A stretch of DNA of 64,000 nt from Providencia alcalifaciens DSM 30120 (GCF_000173415.1 NZ_ABXW01000047.1:124001-188000); one strand, 5' to 3'. Counted from the first letter of the stretch, positions 37,038-47,909 are shown. Made by a program: numbers and translations. Notes: a model not told the origin generated them from the letters alone.

Positions 37038-37106
37038 TGATCTGAACTTAGGTTATTTGTACGTAGAAGCGCGAGAATAGAGTCTCTATCACCAGAGGGC
37101 ATTCGA

Positions 37107-39389
37107 GTGAAAAACGGAACACAATTACGGATCAAAGGCAAAGTTCAAGGGGTTGGATTCCGACCTTACGTCTGGCAGCTTGCTCATCAATATGCCTTGA
37201 ATGGCGATGTCTGTAATGATGGCGAAGGTGTTCTGGTGCGCCTGTTAAATACCGCTGATATCGATTTATTTACCCAACTTTTATATCAACATTGTCCACC
37301 GCTTGCCCATATTGAATCTGTGCAAGCCCAACCTTTTGAATGGGATGAAATTCCTGAAAAATTCACTATTCGTCACAGTGGTGCAGGGCGGATGGATACC
37401 CAAGTAATCCCTGATGCCGCAACCTGTAAGGCGTGTCGTGACGAATTATTTGACTCGACAAACCGCCGTTACCATTACCCATTTGCGAACTGTACGCATT
37501 GTGGACCCCGTTTTACGATTATTCGCCAAATGCCCTATGACCGCCCGAATACCTCTATGGCGGCATTTCCGTTGTGCCCTGAATGTCAAAAAGAGTATGA
37601 AAACCCTGCGGATCGTCGGTTTCATGCTCAACCCAATGCATGTGCAACCTGTGGTCCTGAAATTCAGTTATGTGACAAAAATGGCAATATATTAGCCACT
37701 CATCATCAAGCGCTAGAGCAAACTGCAAGCCACTTGCTCAATGGAAAAATCGTTGCAATCAAAGGGCTTGGTGGATTTCATCTGGCTTGTGATGCAACCC
37801 ATACTCACGTGATTGAGCGATTACGTCAGCGTAAGCACCGCCCAAGTAAACCTTTGGCGGTCATGGTTCCATCCATTGACTGGCTAAAAGAACAAGGAGT
37901 TACGCTAACTGAAGGGCTATGTGCTTTACTTGAAAGTGCTGCGGCGCCGATAGTGTTGATTCATAAATGGAAAAATAGCGTACTAAGTGAAAATATTGCG
38001 CCACATCTGCGAGAAATAGGCATCATGTTGCCGTCAAATCCATTGCAACATTTATTGATGGAACAGGTGAATAAACCGTTAGTCATGACGTCAGGAAATG
38101 CATCAGGTAAACCGCCAGTATTAACGGCACAAGCCGCTTTCCTTGATTTGGCAAACATCGCGGATCTGTGGTTGACTCATAACCGAGATATTGTTCAGCG
38201 AGCTGATGATTCCTTAGTGCGTTATCACGGAGTTCAGGCCGAAATGCTGCGTCGCGCACGCGGCTATGTGCCGGATGCCGTCGATTTACCTGCGGGATTT
38301 GAACATTCTCCTTCTATCTTGGCATTGGGTGCAGACTTAAAAAATACCTTTTGTCTGCTCAGAGATAAAAGCGCGGTTCTTAGTCAGCATTTAGGTGATT
38401 TGGACGATGTCGATATTTACCAACAATATCAGCAATCTATTGTACTTTTTGAATCCATCTACCGATTTAAACCAGAGTACATCGTGGGGGATATGCACCC
38501 TAATTACGTCAGCCACCGTTATGGCAAGGTGTTGAGTGAGCAGCTCCATATCCCGATGATTCAGGTGCAGCACCATCATGCTCATATTGCAGCCGCGATG
38601 ATTGAACATGGTATTCCATTAGGCGATGAGAAAGTCATTGGTTTAGCGCTAGATGGATTGGGATTTGGTGATGATAATCGGTTATGGGGGGGGGAATGTT
38701 TACTGGTCGATTATCACTCTAGCTTACACCTTGGTGGGTTACCGCCAGTTGCCATGCCTGGCGGGGATTTAGCGTCTCGTCAGCCATGGCGAAATTTATT
38801 AGCTCATTTAGAAAAGTATCTACCTGATTGGCAAGCTCAGCCCATTGCTTCAGTGCTAGCGCCTTTCCCTTATCCCGTATTACAAAAAGCGATTCTTCGA
38901 GGATTAAATAGTCCTACCGCCTCATCGGCAGGGAGGTTATTTGATGCTGTTGGAGCGGCGTTAGGAATTTGCCCGGAACAAACCAGCTGGGAGGGGGAGG
39001 CGGCTTGTCAACTCGAAGCCCTTGCATTAGAAAGTCGGATTCAACAGCATCCTGTCACGATGCCGCTGGTGGGGAATCAATTGGACTTACAGACTTTTTG
39101 GCGTGAATGGCTTGCGTATCATGCCCCAAGAGCAGAGCGTGCTCATGCTTTTCACCAAGCACTCGCTCAAGGATTTGCTGATTTGGCTATTCAACAAGCG
39201 AAGTTGCATTGTATTCAAAAAGTGGTGTTGTCTGGTGGTGTGTTCCATAACCAATTATTACGTCATTTATTAATCGAAAAATTACAGCCACTTGAGGTGC
39301 TCCATGCTCGTCAATTACCGATGGGGGATGGAGGATTAGCATTAGGACAAGTTGCGATAGCAGCGGCAATATTGAAAAAAAATAACTGA
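37107..39389 (+). CDS. hypF: Carbamoyltransferase HypF (hydrogenase maturation)
   Basis: 760 residues from GTG 37107 (AGAGGGC upstream), close to E. coli HypF (750). Domains: acylphosphatase (GKVQGVGFRPYVWQL), two zinc-finger motifs (CKACRDELF ... CTHCGPRF; CPECQKEY ... CATCGPEI at about 110-185), YrdC-like (KPLAVMVPS), and Kae1-like with metal histidines HHHAHIAAAM. It makes carbamoyl-adenylate and transfers the carbamoyl group to HypE, the first step of cyanide-ligand synthesis for [NiFe] sites. It heads the hydrogenase locus, 609 bases before hybO. Confidence 0.95.
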   Translation: MKNGTQLRIKGKVQGVGFRPYVWQLAHQYALNGDVCNDGEGVLVRLLNTADIDLFTQLLYQHCPPLAHIESVQAQPFEWDEIPEKFTIRHSGAGRMDTQVIPDAATCKACRDELFDSTNRRYHYPFANCTHCGPRFTIIRQMPYDRPNTSMAAFPLCPECQKEYENPADRRFHAQPNACATCGPEIQLCDKNGNILATHHQALEQTASHLLNGKIVAIKGLGGFHLACDATHTHVIERLRQRKHRPSKPLAVMVPSIDWLKEQGVTLTEGLCALLESAAAPIVLIHKWKNSVLSENIAPHLREIGIMLPSNPLQHLLMEQVNKPLVMTSGNASGKPPVLTAQAAFLDLANIADLWLTHNRDIVQRADDSLVRYHGVQAEMLRRARGYVPDAVDLPAGFEHSPSILALGADLKNTFCLLRDKSAVLSQHLGDLDDVDIYQQYQQSIVLFESIYRFKPEYIVGDMHPNYVSHRYGKVLSEQLHIPMIQVQHHHAHIAAAMIEHGIPLGDEKVIGLALDGLGFGDDNRLWGGECLLVDYHSSLHLGGLPPVAMPGGDLASRQPWRNLLAHLEKYLPDWQAQPIASVLAPFPYPVLQKAILRGLNSPTASSAGRLFDAVGAALGICPEQTSWEGEAACQLEALALESRIQQHPVTMPLVGNQLDLQTFWREWLAYHAPRAERAHAFHQALAQGFADLAIQQAKLHCIQKVVLSGGVFHNQLLRHLLIEKLQPLEVLHARQLPMGDGGLALGQVAIAAAILKKNN

Positions 39390-39749
39390 GAATAATAGTC
39401 AGATATTATTCAAGTTTATGAGATTTATATTAAGAAATAAATTTTACTTTATTTATTTTTGATATTAATTCTTATTTCATTTAATTGATATTAATTCTTA
39501 TTTGTTTTTGTGGTAAAAGGAAATGGTCGAATTTAGAAGGTGCTCGGAATTCGTTTAATTAATTCCTCTTTGAAATGATTCTATTTTAACATCATGAAAT
39601 AGCGATGATTTGTTATTTTAATTAACATTTTAACTCCCATTTTTTTAAAGAAATTGAGACGAATATGAAAAGTTAAATAATCTTTTAACTCGACGCTGAA
39701 TCGATTTTTCTATCATAAATTTAAAAAAGACCAAATTTCTTATTGGCTC

Positions 39750-39763
39750 TTGATGAAGATCAA
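39750..39763 (+). promoter_or_regulatory. FNR box upstream of hybO
   Basis: Perfect TTGAT-GAAG-ATCAA, centred at 39756.5. A -10-like TAGGAT at 39785-39790 would put transcription start near 39797, so the box is centred about 41 bases upstream, the class II activator position. This fits anaerobic induction of hydrogenase 2. The surrounding gap 39390-39998 is AT-rich and has no other gene. Confidence 0.75.
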
Positions 39764-39998
39764 GTGATTAAAAAGCGGTAGGAATAGGATCTCATTCATA
39801 TTTACACACCAGGTAATGCCTAATAAGAAAGTTGCTTATTCGGTGTAATTGTTGAAGCGACCTTGAATACAAATAATACCTAAAACTCTATGCATATTTC
39901 TAATATGTGACGGATTTTATTTATTTTTTGGAACCGACGGTTGTAAAGAGAAATAGCCTAATAAATAGGCTCTAAGCCACTCATAATAGGAAATAGAA

Positions 39999-41117
39999 AT
40001 GGCAGGAGATAACACTATTCATTCTCCCCATGGCATTAATCGCCGTGACTTTATGAAGTTATGTACAGCGCTTGCTGCGACAATGGGGTTAAGTGGAAAA
40101 GCCGCTGCTCAAATGGCAGATGCGGTTAGTGATCCAGAACGTCCGCCAGTCATTTGGATTGGTGCCCAAGAGTGTACAGGGTGTACAGAATCACTGTTGT
40201 GCGCAACTCACCCAACACTCGAAAACCTAATTCTCGATACCATTTCTCTCGAATACCACGAAGTCTTGTCTGCCGCATTCGGTGAACAAGTTGAAGAAAA
40301 TAAACACAATGCGATTGAAAAATATAAAGGCAGATATGTTTTAGTCGTTGATGGCTCGATTCCACTCAAAGATGACGGTATTTACTGCATGGTTGCAGGT
40401 AAACCTATCGTTGAACATATTCGTCTGGCTGCTGAAGGTGCCGCGGCAATTATTGCTATCGGCTCTTGTGCATCTTGGGGGGGAGTTGCTGCTGCGGGGA
40501 GTAATCCTACCGGCGCGGTTGGTCTGAGCGAAGTTCTTAAAGACAAAACCATCATTAATATTCCTGGCTGCCCACCGAATCCACATAACTTCTTGGCGAC
40601 TGTGGCGCATATCATCACCTTTAATCGCCCACCAGCATTGGATAGCAAAAATCGTCCAATGTTCGCATACGGTCGATTAATTCATGAGCACTGTGAACGC
40701 CGTCCACACTTTGATGCGGGGCGCTTCGCAAAAGAGTTCGGTGATGCTGGTCACCGTGAAGGTTGGTGTTTATACCATTTGGGTTGTAAAGGGCCGGAAA
40801 CATACGGTAACTGTTCAACCTTACAATTTTGCGATGTCGGGGGTGTTTGGCCTGTCGCAATCGGTCACCCGTGCTACGGCTGTAATGAAGAAAACGTGGG
40901 TTTTCACAAAGGTATTCATCAATTAGCCAATGTGGAAAACCAAACACCACGTTCTGAAAAGCCAGATTTGAATAACAAAGAAGGTGGACAGGTTTCGGCA
41001 ACCGCAGTGGGATTAATTGGTGGTGTAGTCGGTCTTGTGGCGGGTGTCAGTGTGATGGCTGTGCGTGAGTTAGGGCGCCAAAAGCGTCACAATGATAGCA
41101 ACTCACGGGGAGAATAA
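39999..41117 (+). CDS. hybO: Hydrogenase-2 small subunit HybO
   Basis: 372 residues. Tat signal with RRDFMKL (15-21) and AAAQ cleavage region, [NiFe] hydrogenase small-subunit cysteines ([27 protein letters not shown]; later HPCYGCNEE), and a C-terminal membrane anchor ([20 protein letters not shown]). It carries the Fe-S relay passing electrons from the large subunit to HybA/HybB. First gene of the hyb operon. Confidence 0.96.
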   Translation: MAGDNTIHSPHGINRRDFMKLCTALAATMGLSGKAAAQMADAVSDPERPPVIWIGAQECTGCTESLLCATHPTLENLILDTISLEYHEVLSAAFGEQVEENKHNAIEKYKGRYVLVVDGSIPLKDDGIYCMVAGKPIVEHIRLAAEGAAAIIAIGSCASWGGVAAAGSNPTGAVGLSEVLKDKTIINIPGCPPNPHNFLATVAHIITFNRPPALDSKNRPMFAYGRLIHEHCERRPHFDAGRFAKEFGDAGHREGWCLYHLGCKGPETYGNCSTLQFCDVGGVWPVAIGHPCYGCNEENVGFHKGIHQLANVENQTPRSEKPDLNNKEGGQVSATAVGLIGGVVGLVAGVSVMAVRELGRQKRHNDSNSRGE

Positions 41118-41119
41118 CC

Positions 41120-42184
41120 GTGGATAGACGAAATTTCCTTAAGCTCTCAGCTGGGGGAGCGTTGCTGGCAAGCACCACTTCACCAAGCTTGGCGGGAGCG
41201 GAAAATAGACCGCCAATTCCAAACGCATTAGGTATGTTGTATGACTCGACGCTGTGTGTCGGTTGTCAGGCGTGTGTGACCAAATGTCAGGATATCAATC
41301 ATCCTGAACGCAATCCTGTGGGACCACAAACATGGTCAAACAATGACAAACTCACGCCCTATACCAACAATGTCATCCAAGTATGGAGTGAGGGAACCGG
41401 TTTACATAAAGATCAGGAAAAAGACGGTTACGCTTACATTAAAAAGCAATGTATGCACTGTGTGGATCCGAACTGTGTGTCTGTTTGCCCAGTATCTGCA
41501 TTAACCAAAGATCCGAAAACAGGCATCGTCCATTACGATCCCGATATCTGTACAGGTTGCCGTTATTGCATGGTGGGTTGTCCATTTAACATCCCTAAAT
41601 ATGCTTATGATGACAAATTTGGGGCGATCCATAAATGCGAACTGTGTAACCAAAAAGGTGTAGAACGCCTAGATAAAGGTGGTTTACCGGGTTGTGTTGA
41701 AGTGTGCCCAACGGGTGCGGTGATCTTCGGGACTCGTGAAGAGCTCCTCGCCGAAGCGAAAAAACGTTTATCGCTGAAAGTGGGCGAAGAGTATGGCTTC
41801 CCTCGCCAAACCGTTCATCACAATGACCCGAACGTGATGCCAGCTCCGAAATACCAGCAGCATATTTACGGTGAATTGGAAGGCGGTGGTACTCAGGTCA
41901 TGGTGCTTTCTGGTGTGCCATATCAAAACCTGGGACTGCCAGAATTAGATGAACTGGCAACCGGTGCGCGTTCTGAAAATGTTCAGCACACCTTGTACAA
42001 AGGTATGGTTCTGCCTCTCGCTGCATTAGCGGGGCTCAGTTTCTTAGTGTATCGCAATACCAAGAAGCAGGATCATCATGATTCTCATGACGACAAATCC
42101 CATGACGAGCAATCTCATGACGATCAGTCTCATAAGAACTCGGTTCATAAGGATAAGGGAGACGACTCTAATGGCGACGCATGA
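41120..42184 (+). CDS. hybA: Hydrogenase-2 ferredoxin-like subunit HybA
   Basis: 354 residues from GTG 41120, two bases after hybO. Tat signal RRNFLKL, four [4Fe-4S] motifs ([45 protein letters not shown]...CVEVCP), and a C-terminal membrane helix ([14 protein letters not shown]). It passes electrons toward HybB and menaquinone. Beyond the helix lies a repetitive Ser-His-Asp tail of about 35 residues ([19 protein letters not shown]), longer than I recall for E. coli HybA (328 aa). It overlaps hybB by 14 bases. Confidence 0.95.
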   Translation: MDRRNFLKLSAGGALLASTTSPSLAGAENRPPIPNALGMLYDSTLCVGCQACVTKCQDINHPERNPVGPQTWSNNDKLTPYTNNVIQVWSEGTGLHKDQEKDGYAYIKKQCMHCVDPNCVSVCPVSALTKDPKTGIVHYDPDICTGCRYCMVGCPFNIPKYAYDDKFGAIHKCELCNQKGVERLDKGGLPGCVEVCPTGAVIFGTREELLAEAKKRLSLKVGEEYGFPRQTVHHNDPNVMPAPKYQQHIYGELEGGGTQVMVLSGVPYQNLGLPELDELATGARSENVQHTLYKGMVLPLAALAGLSFLVYRNTKKQDHHDSHDDKSHDEQSHDDQSHKNSVHKDKGDDSNGDA

Positions 42185-43358
42185 TAAAGAACAGCCGCTA
42201 GGCGGGCGTTTAGTCAGTTGGCCAGTGATTGTCTTCGGACCCTTTGTCATCCTGTGCCTGATCTTGATTGTAAAACGTTTAGTGTTCGGTTTGGGGTCAG
42301 TTTCTGACCTGAACGGTGGGTTCCCATGGGGGATCTGGATTGCCTTCGACTTACTGATTGGTACCGGTTTTGCCTGTGGTGGATGGGCATTAGCGTGGGC
42401 GGTATACGTATTTAACCGTGGTGAATATCACCCATTAGTACGTCCTGCGCTACTTGCTAGCTTATTTGGTTACTCCCTCGGGGGATTATCCATCACCATC
42501 GACGTGGGTCGTTACTGGAACCTGCCTTACTTCTATATTCCAGGGTACTTTAATACCAACTCCGTGCTGTTTGAAACTGCGGTGTGTATGACTATCTACA
42601 TCGGTGTGATGGCACTGGAATTTGCACCTGCAATTTGTGAGCGCTTCAATTGGAAAGTGTCATTAAAACGCTTGAATAAAGTGATGTTTTTCATCATTGC
42701 CTTGGGAGCATTGCTACCAATGATGCACCAATCATCGATGGGTTCGCTCATGATTGCGGCGGGGCACAAGGTGCACCCTATCTGGCAAAGCTATGAAATG
42801 TTGCCGCTATTATCGCTATTGACGGCCTTTATTATGGGCTTCTCGATTGTGATTTTTGAAGGCTCATTACTTCAGTCTGCGCTAAAAGGGCAAGGGGCAG
42901 ATGAGCGACCACTGTTTGTTAAGCTAACCAATATCCTTCAAGTGTTCTTAGTGCTGTTCTTGGTTTGCCGCTTCGGTGAACTGATTTACCGCGGCAAGAT
43001 GCACTATGTAATGGCGTTAGATTTCTACGCCATGATGTTCTGGATTGAGACTGCGTTAATGGTCATCCCGTTGATCATTTTCCGCATGCCATCTTTACGT
43101 ACTGACTCAAGATGGTTGTATCTCAGTGGATTAAGCATGTTGCTAGGTTCTGCGCTGTGGCGTATGAGCTATTCACTGATTGCGTTCAATCCTGGCGGTG
43201 GATATGACTATTTCCCAACCGCAGAAGAGATCTTAATTTCTATTGGTTTTGTGGCCATTGAGGTGTGCGCATACATCTTGCTAGTTCGCCTATTACCAAT
43301 TATTCCAGCGTTAAAAAAATCTAATTCAAGTCCTTCTCAGGCCCGAGGTAAAGCATGA
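42171..43358 (+). CDS. hybB: Hydrogenase-2 integral membrane subunit HybB
   Basis: 395 residues from ATG 42171 (GGAGA upstream; the frame open from 42078 overlaps the HybA tail). NrfD/HybB family with about ten helices ([34 protein letters not shown]). It exchanges electrons with menaquinone and contains no haem. E. coli HybB has 392 residues. Its stop overlaps hybC (ATGA). Confidence 0.95.
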   Translation: MATHDKEQPLGGRLVSWPVIVFGPFVILCLILIVKRLVFGLGSVSDLNGGFPWGIWIAFDLLIGTGFACGGWALAWAVYVFNRGEYHPLVRPALLASLFGYSLGGLSITIDVGRYWNLPYFYIPGYFNTNSVLFETAVCMTIYIGVMALEFAPAICERFNWKVSLKRLNKVMFFIIALGALLPMMHQSSMGSLMIAAGHKVHPIWQSYEMLPLLSLLTAFIMGFSIVIFEGSLLQSALKGQGADERPLFVKLTNILQVFLVLFLVCRFGELIYRGKMHYVMALDFYAMMFWIETALMVIPLIIFRMPSLRTDSRWLYLSGLSMLLGSALWRMSYSLIAFNPGGGYDYFPTAEEILISIGFVAIEVCAYILLVRLLPIIPALKKSNSSPSQARGKA

Positions 43359-45058
43359 GCCAACGTATAACAATCGACCCGGTAACTCGTATCGAAGGTC
43401 ACTTACGCATTGATTGCGAAATCGAAGATGGAAAAGTCACAAAAGCGTGGGCATCCGGCACCATGTGGCGTGGTATGGAAGAAATCGTTAAAGGGAAAGA
43501 TGCTCGTGATGCGTGGATGATCATGCAGCGTATTTGTGGGGTATGTACGACGGTTCACGGAATTATTTCTGTCCGTACAATTGAAAGCGCACTTAATCTT
43601 GAAGTGCCTGTGAACGCGCAATATATCCGTAATATGATTTTGGCGGCACATACCATCCAAGACCATATTGTGCATTTCTATCAACTGTCTGCGCTAGATT
43701 GGGTCGATATTACCTCCGCATTAAATGCAGACCCGACGAAAGCGGCAAATATGCTGAAAGGGGTCTCTACATGGTCGTTAAATAGCCCGGAAGAGTTCAC
43801 CCGCGTTCAGAACAAAATTAAAGATTTAGTGGCAAGTGGTCAGCTAGGTATTTTTGCTAATGGTTATTGGGGTCACCCAGCGATGAAACTGTCGCCTGAA
43901 GTGAACTTAATTGCTGTGGCTCACTACCTGCAAGCGCTGGAATGCCAACGTGATGCCAACCGTATTGTTGCGTTACTTGGTGGTAAAACACCACACATTC
44001 AAAACCTTGCAGTAGGTGGTGTTGCTAACCCTATTAACCTTGATGGTTTAGGTGTGCTTAACCTTGAACGCTTAATGTATGTGAAATCCTTTATTGATCG
44101 TTTAGGGGATTTCATTGAGCAAGTGTACAAAATTGATGCGGCGGTGATTGCTTCAGGTTATCCAGAATGGTTGGAAATGGGTAAAGGTGCGAAGCACTAT
44201 ATGTGCGTGCCTGAAATGCCAATGGATAACAAAAATGGCAGTTTCTTGCTACCGGGTGGTTATTTGGAAAATGGGGATTTCAGTACTTATCGCCCAATTA
44301 CTAGCCATACGGATGAATACCTGATTAACGGTATCAAAGAAAGCAGTAAACACGCATGGTACAAAGATAATGAGCCTCAAGCACCTTGGGAAGGTACCAC
44401 AATTCCTGACTACACTGGCTGGGATGATGACGGTAAATATTCTTGGGTTAAGGCTCCAACTTTCTACGATAAAACCGTCGAAGTGGGACCATTAGCTGAC
44501 TTGCTGTGTAAATTAGCCGCGAAACATGAGCCAACTGAAAAACACTTTAATGATGTTGTCGGTCTGTATCAAACCTTAACAGGTAATACGATCACCAAAG
44601 ATCAGCTCGAATCAACACTCGGACGCATTATCGGTCGTACTGTTCGTTGCTGTGTGCTAAATGAGACCTTGTCTATTCAATGGCAAGCACTGGTAGATAA
44701 TATTGCTAAAGGCGACCACACAACCTTTATCAAGCCAAATTTCCCACAAGATACCGTGATTAAAGGGGTCGGTTTTGGTGAAGTTCCTCGTGGTCTGTTA
44801 TCTCACTGGGTGGTTGTTAAAGACGGTAAAATCGAAAACTATCAAGCTGTTGTACCATCAACTTGGAACTCTGGTCCGCGTAATTTCAATGATGAACCGG
44901 GTCCATATGAACAAGCGCTGGTAGGCACAACCGTTGCCGATCCATCCAAACCATTAGAAGTGGTCAGAACTATCCACTCCTTCGACCCATGCATGTCATG
45001 TGCTGTGCATATCGTTGATACCGAAGGCTCTGAAGTCACTAAGGTGAAGGTGCTTTAA
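43355..45058 (+). CDS. hybC: Hydrogenase-2 large subunit HybC
   Basis: 567 residues. The active-site cysteines are in RICGVC (C61, C64) and DPCMSC (C546, C549), the four Ni/Fe ligands. The 15-residue C-terminal extension after His552 (IVDTEGSEVTKVKVL) is what HybD removes after metal insertion. Length equals E. coli HybC. It oxidises H2 in the periplasm. Confidence 0.97.
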   Translation: MSQRITIDPVTRIEGHLRIDCEIEDGKVTKAWASGTMWRGMEEIVKGKDARDAWMIMQRICGVCTTVHGIISVRTIESALNLEVPVNAQYIRNMILAAHTIQDHIVHFYQLSALDWVDITSALNADPTKAANMLKGVSTWSLNSPEEFTRVQNKIKDLVASGQLGIFANGYWGHPAMKLSPEVNLIAVAHYLQALECQRDANRIVALLGGKTPHIQNLAVGGVANPINLDGLGVLNLERLMYVKSFIDRLGDFIEQVYKIDAAVIASGYPEWLEMGKGAKHYMCVPEMPMDNKNGSFLLPGGYLENGDFSTYRPITSHTDEYLINGIKESSKHAWYKDNEPQAPWEGTTIPDYTGWDDDGKYSWVKAPTFYDKTVEVGPLADLLCKLAAKHEPTEKHFNDVVGLYQTLTGNTITKDQLESTLGRIIGRTVRCCVLNETLSIQWQALVDNIAKGDHTTFIKPNFPQDTVIKGVGFGEVPRGLLSHWVVVKDGKIENYQAVVPSTWNSGPRNFNDEPGPYEQALVGTTVADPSKPLEVVRTIHSFDPCMSCAVHIVDTEGSEVTKVKVL

Positions 45059-45552
45059 TGCGTATATTAGTCTTAGGTGTTGGTAATATTCTGTTGAGTG
45101 ATGAAGGTATTGGGGTGCGAATTGTTGAAGCGCTCGAAGATCGTTATCACTTACCTGAATGTGTTGAGGTATTAGATGGCGGTACAGCGGGCATGGAGCT
45201 CATTGGCGCCATGGCAGACCGTGACCATCTGATTATTGCGGATGTCGTGCTGTCTAGTCAGCAGCCTGGCAGCATTTTGGTACTACGCGATGCGGAAGTG
45301 CCCGCGTTGTTTACCCGTAAAATCTCACCCCATCAGTTAGGGCTTTCCGATGTGCTATCGGCACTGCATCTAACCGATGAATTTCCGAAGCGGTTGACGC
45401 TAGTGGGGATTGTACCTGAATCCTTAGAACCTCATATCGGTTTAACGGCAACAGGGCAAGCTGCGTTAGAGCCTGCGCTGCAAAAAGTGATTGAAGTTCT
45501 GCGCAGTGAAGGGTTAGAGATTACTGAAAAAGAAGAGTGTCTCCATGCCTAA
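45058..45552 (+). CDS. hybD: Hydrogenase-2 maturation protease HybD
   Basis: 164 residues, start overlapping the hybC stop (TAATG). Family motif GVGNILLSDEGIGVRIVE with metal-binding Glu16 and Asp62 region (LIIADVVL), and His93 region SPHQLGLSD. It cleaves the HybC C-terminal peptide after nickel insertion. Confidence 0.96.
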   Translation: MRILVLGVGNILLSDEGIGVRIVEALEDRYHLPECVEVLDGGTAGMELIGAMADRDHLIIADVVLSSQQPGSILVLRDAEVPALFTRKISPHQLGLSDVLSALHLTDEFPKRLTLVGIVPESLEPHIGLTATGQAALEPALQKVIEVLRSEGLEITEKEECLHA

Positions 45553-46045
45553 TGAATCCATGCCAAAAGAGATCCAAGGTTACTCACAAAACCCGCAGCC
45601 TTTAGTTCAGGCTGCTTTTGAACGAGTTGCTGAGCAGTCGATGCATGATTTGTCTTTTTTGCATCCGACGATGGGTATCTATGCCAGTTCATTCTCGTTG
45701 TTTGAAAACCAGTGGGTTGGGGCGGTGATCACGCCTTGGATGTTGAGTGCGATTATTCTTCCGGGTCCTGACCAGTATTGGGAGTACCGTACTGTCGGTG
45801 AGAAGCTAGGTTTGATCCTCCCTTATGGTGAAATGACTTACACCGTTGGGGAGCTGGAAGGGTTAACGCAATATTTAGCGTGTTCCTTAATGTCACCATT
45901 AGACAGAAAGCTGACTGCAATACAGGGTCAGCATCTGACGGATGATTGTGCTCGGATGTTGCTCTCTTTACCTGTGACGGACCCTAATGTCCCTAAATCA
46001 CCGGAGCGTCGCGCAGTCTTCGCTCGTTATTTGGGAGACCAATAA
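45545..46045 (+). CDS. hybE: Hydrogenase-2 assembly chaperone HybE
   Basis: 166 residues. HybE/HyaE-type [NiFe] hydrogenase assembly protein with MGIYASSFSLFENQWVGAVI and TPWMLSAIILPG. In E. coli HybE binds the small-subunit Tat precursor and proofreads export. Overlaps hybD by 8 bases and hypA by one. Confidence 0.94.
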   Translation: MPNESMPKEIQGYSQNPQPLVQAAFERVAEQSMHDLSFLHPTMGIYASSFSLFENQWVGAVITPWMLSAIILPGPDQYWEYRTVGEKLGLILPYGEMTYTVGELEGLTQYLACSLMSPLDRKLTAIQGQHLTDDCARMLLSLPVTDPNVPKSPERRAVFARYLGDQ

Positions 46046-46386
46046 TGCATGAAGTCTCTTTGTGCCAAAGTGCTGTTGAGATTATTGAGCAGCAAGCAAG
46101 ACAGCATCAGGTCAAGAAGGTGACAGGCGTTTGGTTGGAAATTGGTGCACTCTCTTGTATTGAAGAGAGTGCATTGCGTTTTTGTTTTGATATCGCGTGC
46201 CGCGGTACCGTGGCACACGGTAGTCAGTTACATATCCTCTATCGTCCTGCTCAAGCATGGTGTTGGGATTGTAGTGAAAGTGTTGATGTCCACACTCACG
46301 ATGCCGCTTGTCCTAAATGCCACGGTTTTAACCTCAAAGTTGAAAACGGTGACAGTCTGCGAATCAAAGAATTAGAAATCGAATAG
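46045..46386 (+). CDS. hypA: Hydrogenase nickel-insertion protein HypA (HybF)
   Basis: 113 residues beginning with the nickel-binding MHE (His2). Zinc site CWDCSE ... CPKCHG in the C-terminal half. Together with HypB it delivers Ni2+ to the large subunit. Its place after hybE matches hybF of E. coli. Confidence 0.94.
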   Translation: MHEVSLCQSAVEIIEQQARQHQVKKVTGVWLEIGALSCIEESALRFCFDIACRGTVAHGSQLHILYRPAQAWCWDCSESVDVHTHDAACPKCHGFNLKVENGDSLRIKELEIE

Positions 46387-46512
46387 ATTTTTGATCTAAG
46401 AATCTTTTGTGTGATTTAGATAGGAAATTGTGAATTGACCTTGCGGTGAATCAACCTATTTTTTTGATGTTGCACTAAGCTAACTTCATCACTCACTTAT
46501 GGAGTAATCATT

Positions 46513-47622
46513 ATGTGTAGTACTTGCGGCTGTGCTTCGGGAGAGCGCAGAATTGAAGGTGATGAACACGAACATCACCATGATCATGAACATCATCATC
46601 CACATTCTCATGATCATCACCACCATGACCACCATTCGCATCAGCATGATGATCATCATCACGAACATGACCATCATCACCATGAGCATGACCACGATCA
46701 TGCGGCGCAACACAGTGGCAAAACGGTGATTATCCATCACCATTATTATCATCAAGGTGATGTGAATCATTACTATCAATCAGAACCCGAAACTTGCGGC
46801 GTGAAGATTGAAAAACATAAGCATAAACATAAGCATAAACATGAGCACGAGCACCCGCATGCTCATGAACATAGTCATGAAACGGAATCTTCTTTTGCCC
46901 CCGCAGGTGACCACCATGACCTAGACTATGGGCAAGGTGAAGCGGGAACCCATGCGCCGGGCATCAGCCAAAAACGCATGTTACAAATTGAGATGGATGT
47001 TTTGGATAAAAACAACCATCTAGCTGAGCATAATCGCGAAGATTTTGCAGCGAAAAATATTCTCGCGTTGAATCTGGTTTCTAGCCCAGGTTCCGGTAAA
47101 ACCACTTTACTGACGGAAACGCTTTTACGCTTACGTGACAAACTCAACTGTGCAGTGATTGAAGGCGATCAGCAAACCACGAACGATGCTCAGCGTATTC
47201 GTGAAACGGGCGTCCCCGCGATTCAGGTGAACACTGGTAAAGGTTGTCACTTAGATGCACAAATGGTGCATGATGCAGTAGACCGTTTAGGCTTAGATGA
47301 CAATAGCTTACTGTTCATCGAAAACGTGGGTAATTTAGTTTGCCCTGCGAGCTTTGATCTCGGTGAGCGCCATAAAGTTGCGGTATTGTCTGTCACTGAA
47401 GGTGAAGACAAACCATTGAAATACCCACATATGTTTGCCGCATCAGACATTATGATCCTGAACAAAATCGATTTATTACCGTATCTGCATTTTGATGTTG
47501 AAGCGTGTATCGCTAATGCAAAACGAGTGAATCCGAATATCCAAGTGATAAAAGTCTCTGCCACCAGTGGTGAAGGAATGGAAGCTTGGCTTGCGTGGCT
47601 GGAGACTCAGCTATGTGCTTAG
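46513..47622 (+). CDS. hypB: Hydrogenase nickel GTPase HypB with an extreme histidine-rich N-terminus
   Basis: 369 residues. It begins with the high-affinity nickel motif CSTCGC, then about 130 residues holding almost 50 histidines in two blocks (about 18-66 and 99-122). The GTPase domain follows: P loop [11 protein letters not shown] (about 190-200), metal site CH in [17 protein letters not shown] with the bridging Cys, and NKIDLL. It hydrolyses GTP to load nickel with HypA. The His blocks should store nickel or zinc. It starts 126 bases after hypA, the largest gap in the run. I found no clear promoter in it. Confidence 0.95.
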   Translation: MCSTCGCASGERRIEGDEHEHHHDHEHHHPHSHDHHHHDHHSHQHDDHHHEHDHHHHEHDHDHAAQHSGKTVIIHHHYYHQGDVNHYYQSEPETCGVKIEKHKHKHKHKHEHEHPHAHEHSHETESSFAPAGDHHDLDYGQGEAGTHAPGISQKRMLQIEMDVLDKNNHLAEHNREDFAAKNILALNLVSSPGSGKTTLLTETLLRLRDKLNCAVIEGDQQTTNDAQRIRETGVPAIQVNTGKGCHLDAQMVHDAVDRLGLDDNSLLFIENVGNLVCPASFDLGERHKVAVLSVTEGEDKPLKYPHMFAASDIMILNKIDLLPYLHFDVEACIANAKRVNPNIQVIKVSATSGEGMEAWLAWLETQLCA

Positions 47623-47909
47623 GAATACCGGGTAAAATCGTCGCGGTGGGCGAAGATGTACACCAATTGGCGCAAGTTGATGTTTGTGGCGTAAAACGCG
47701 ATGTCAATATTGGGTTGATTTGCGAAGGTGACACCGCGGATTTATTAGGTCAATGGGTCTTAGTGCACGTTGGCTTCGCGATGAGTGTGATTAACGAAGA
47801 AGAAGCTCAAGCTACCCTTGATGCACTAATGGCGATGAGCCAATTAGATCATGAAGTGGGTGATTTTACTGGGTTAAATTCGGGAGCAACAGATGCAGTA
47901 CGTCGATGA
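47613..47909 (+). CDS. hypC: Hydrogenase assembly chaperone HypC (HybG/HupF family)
   Basis: 98 residues starting MCLGIPGK, with Cys2 required to bind the Fe(CN)2CO unit and the large-subunit precursor. ATG 47613 lies inside the hypB end (10-base overlap). Only one HypC/HybG paralogue is visible here, so it would serve hydrogenase 2. Confidence 0.94.
   Translation: MCLGIPGKIVAVGEDVHQLAQVDVCGVKRDVNIGLICEGDTADLLGQWVLVHVGFAMSVINEEEAQATLDALMAMSQLDHEVGDFTGLNSGATDAVRR

Noticed and set aside
46489-46779. Met/Val-rich frame antisense to hypB
   Set aside because: A by-product of the His/Asp codon repeats on the other strand.
46800-46880. Short regular repeats that could be taken for a CRISPR or satellite array
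   Set aside because: They are codon-level Lys-His repeats inside the intact hypB frame, with no spacers.
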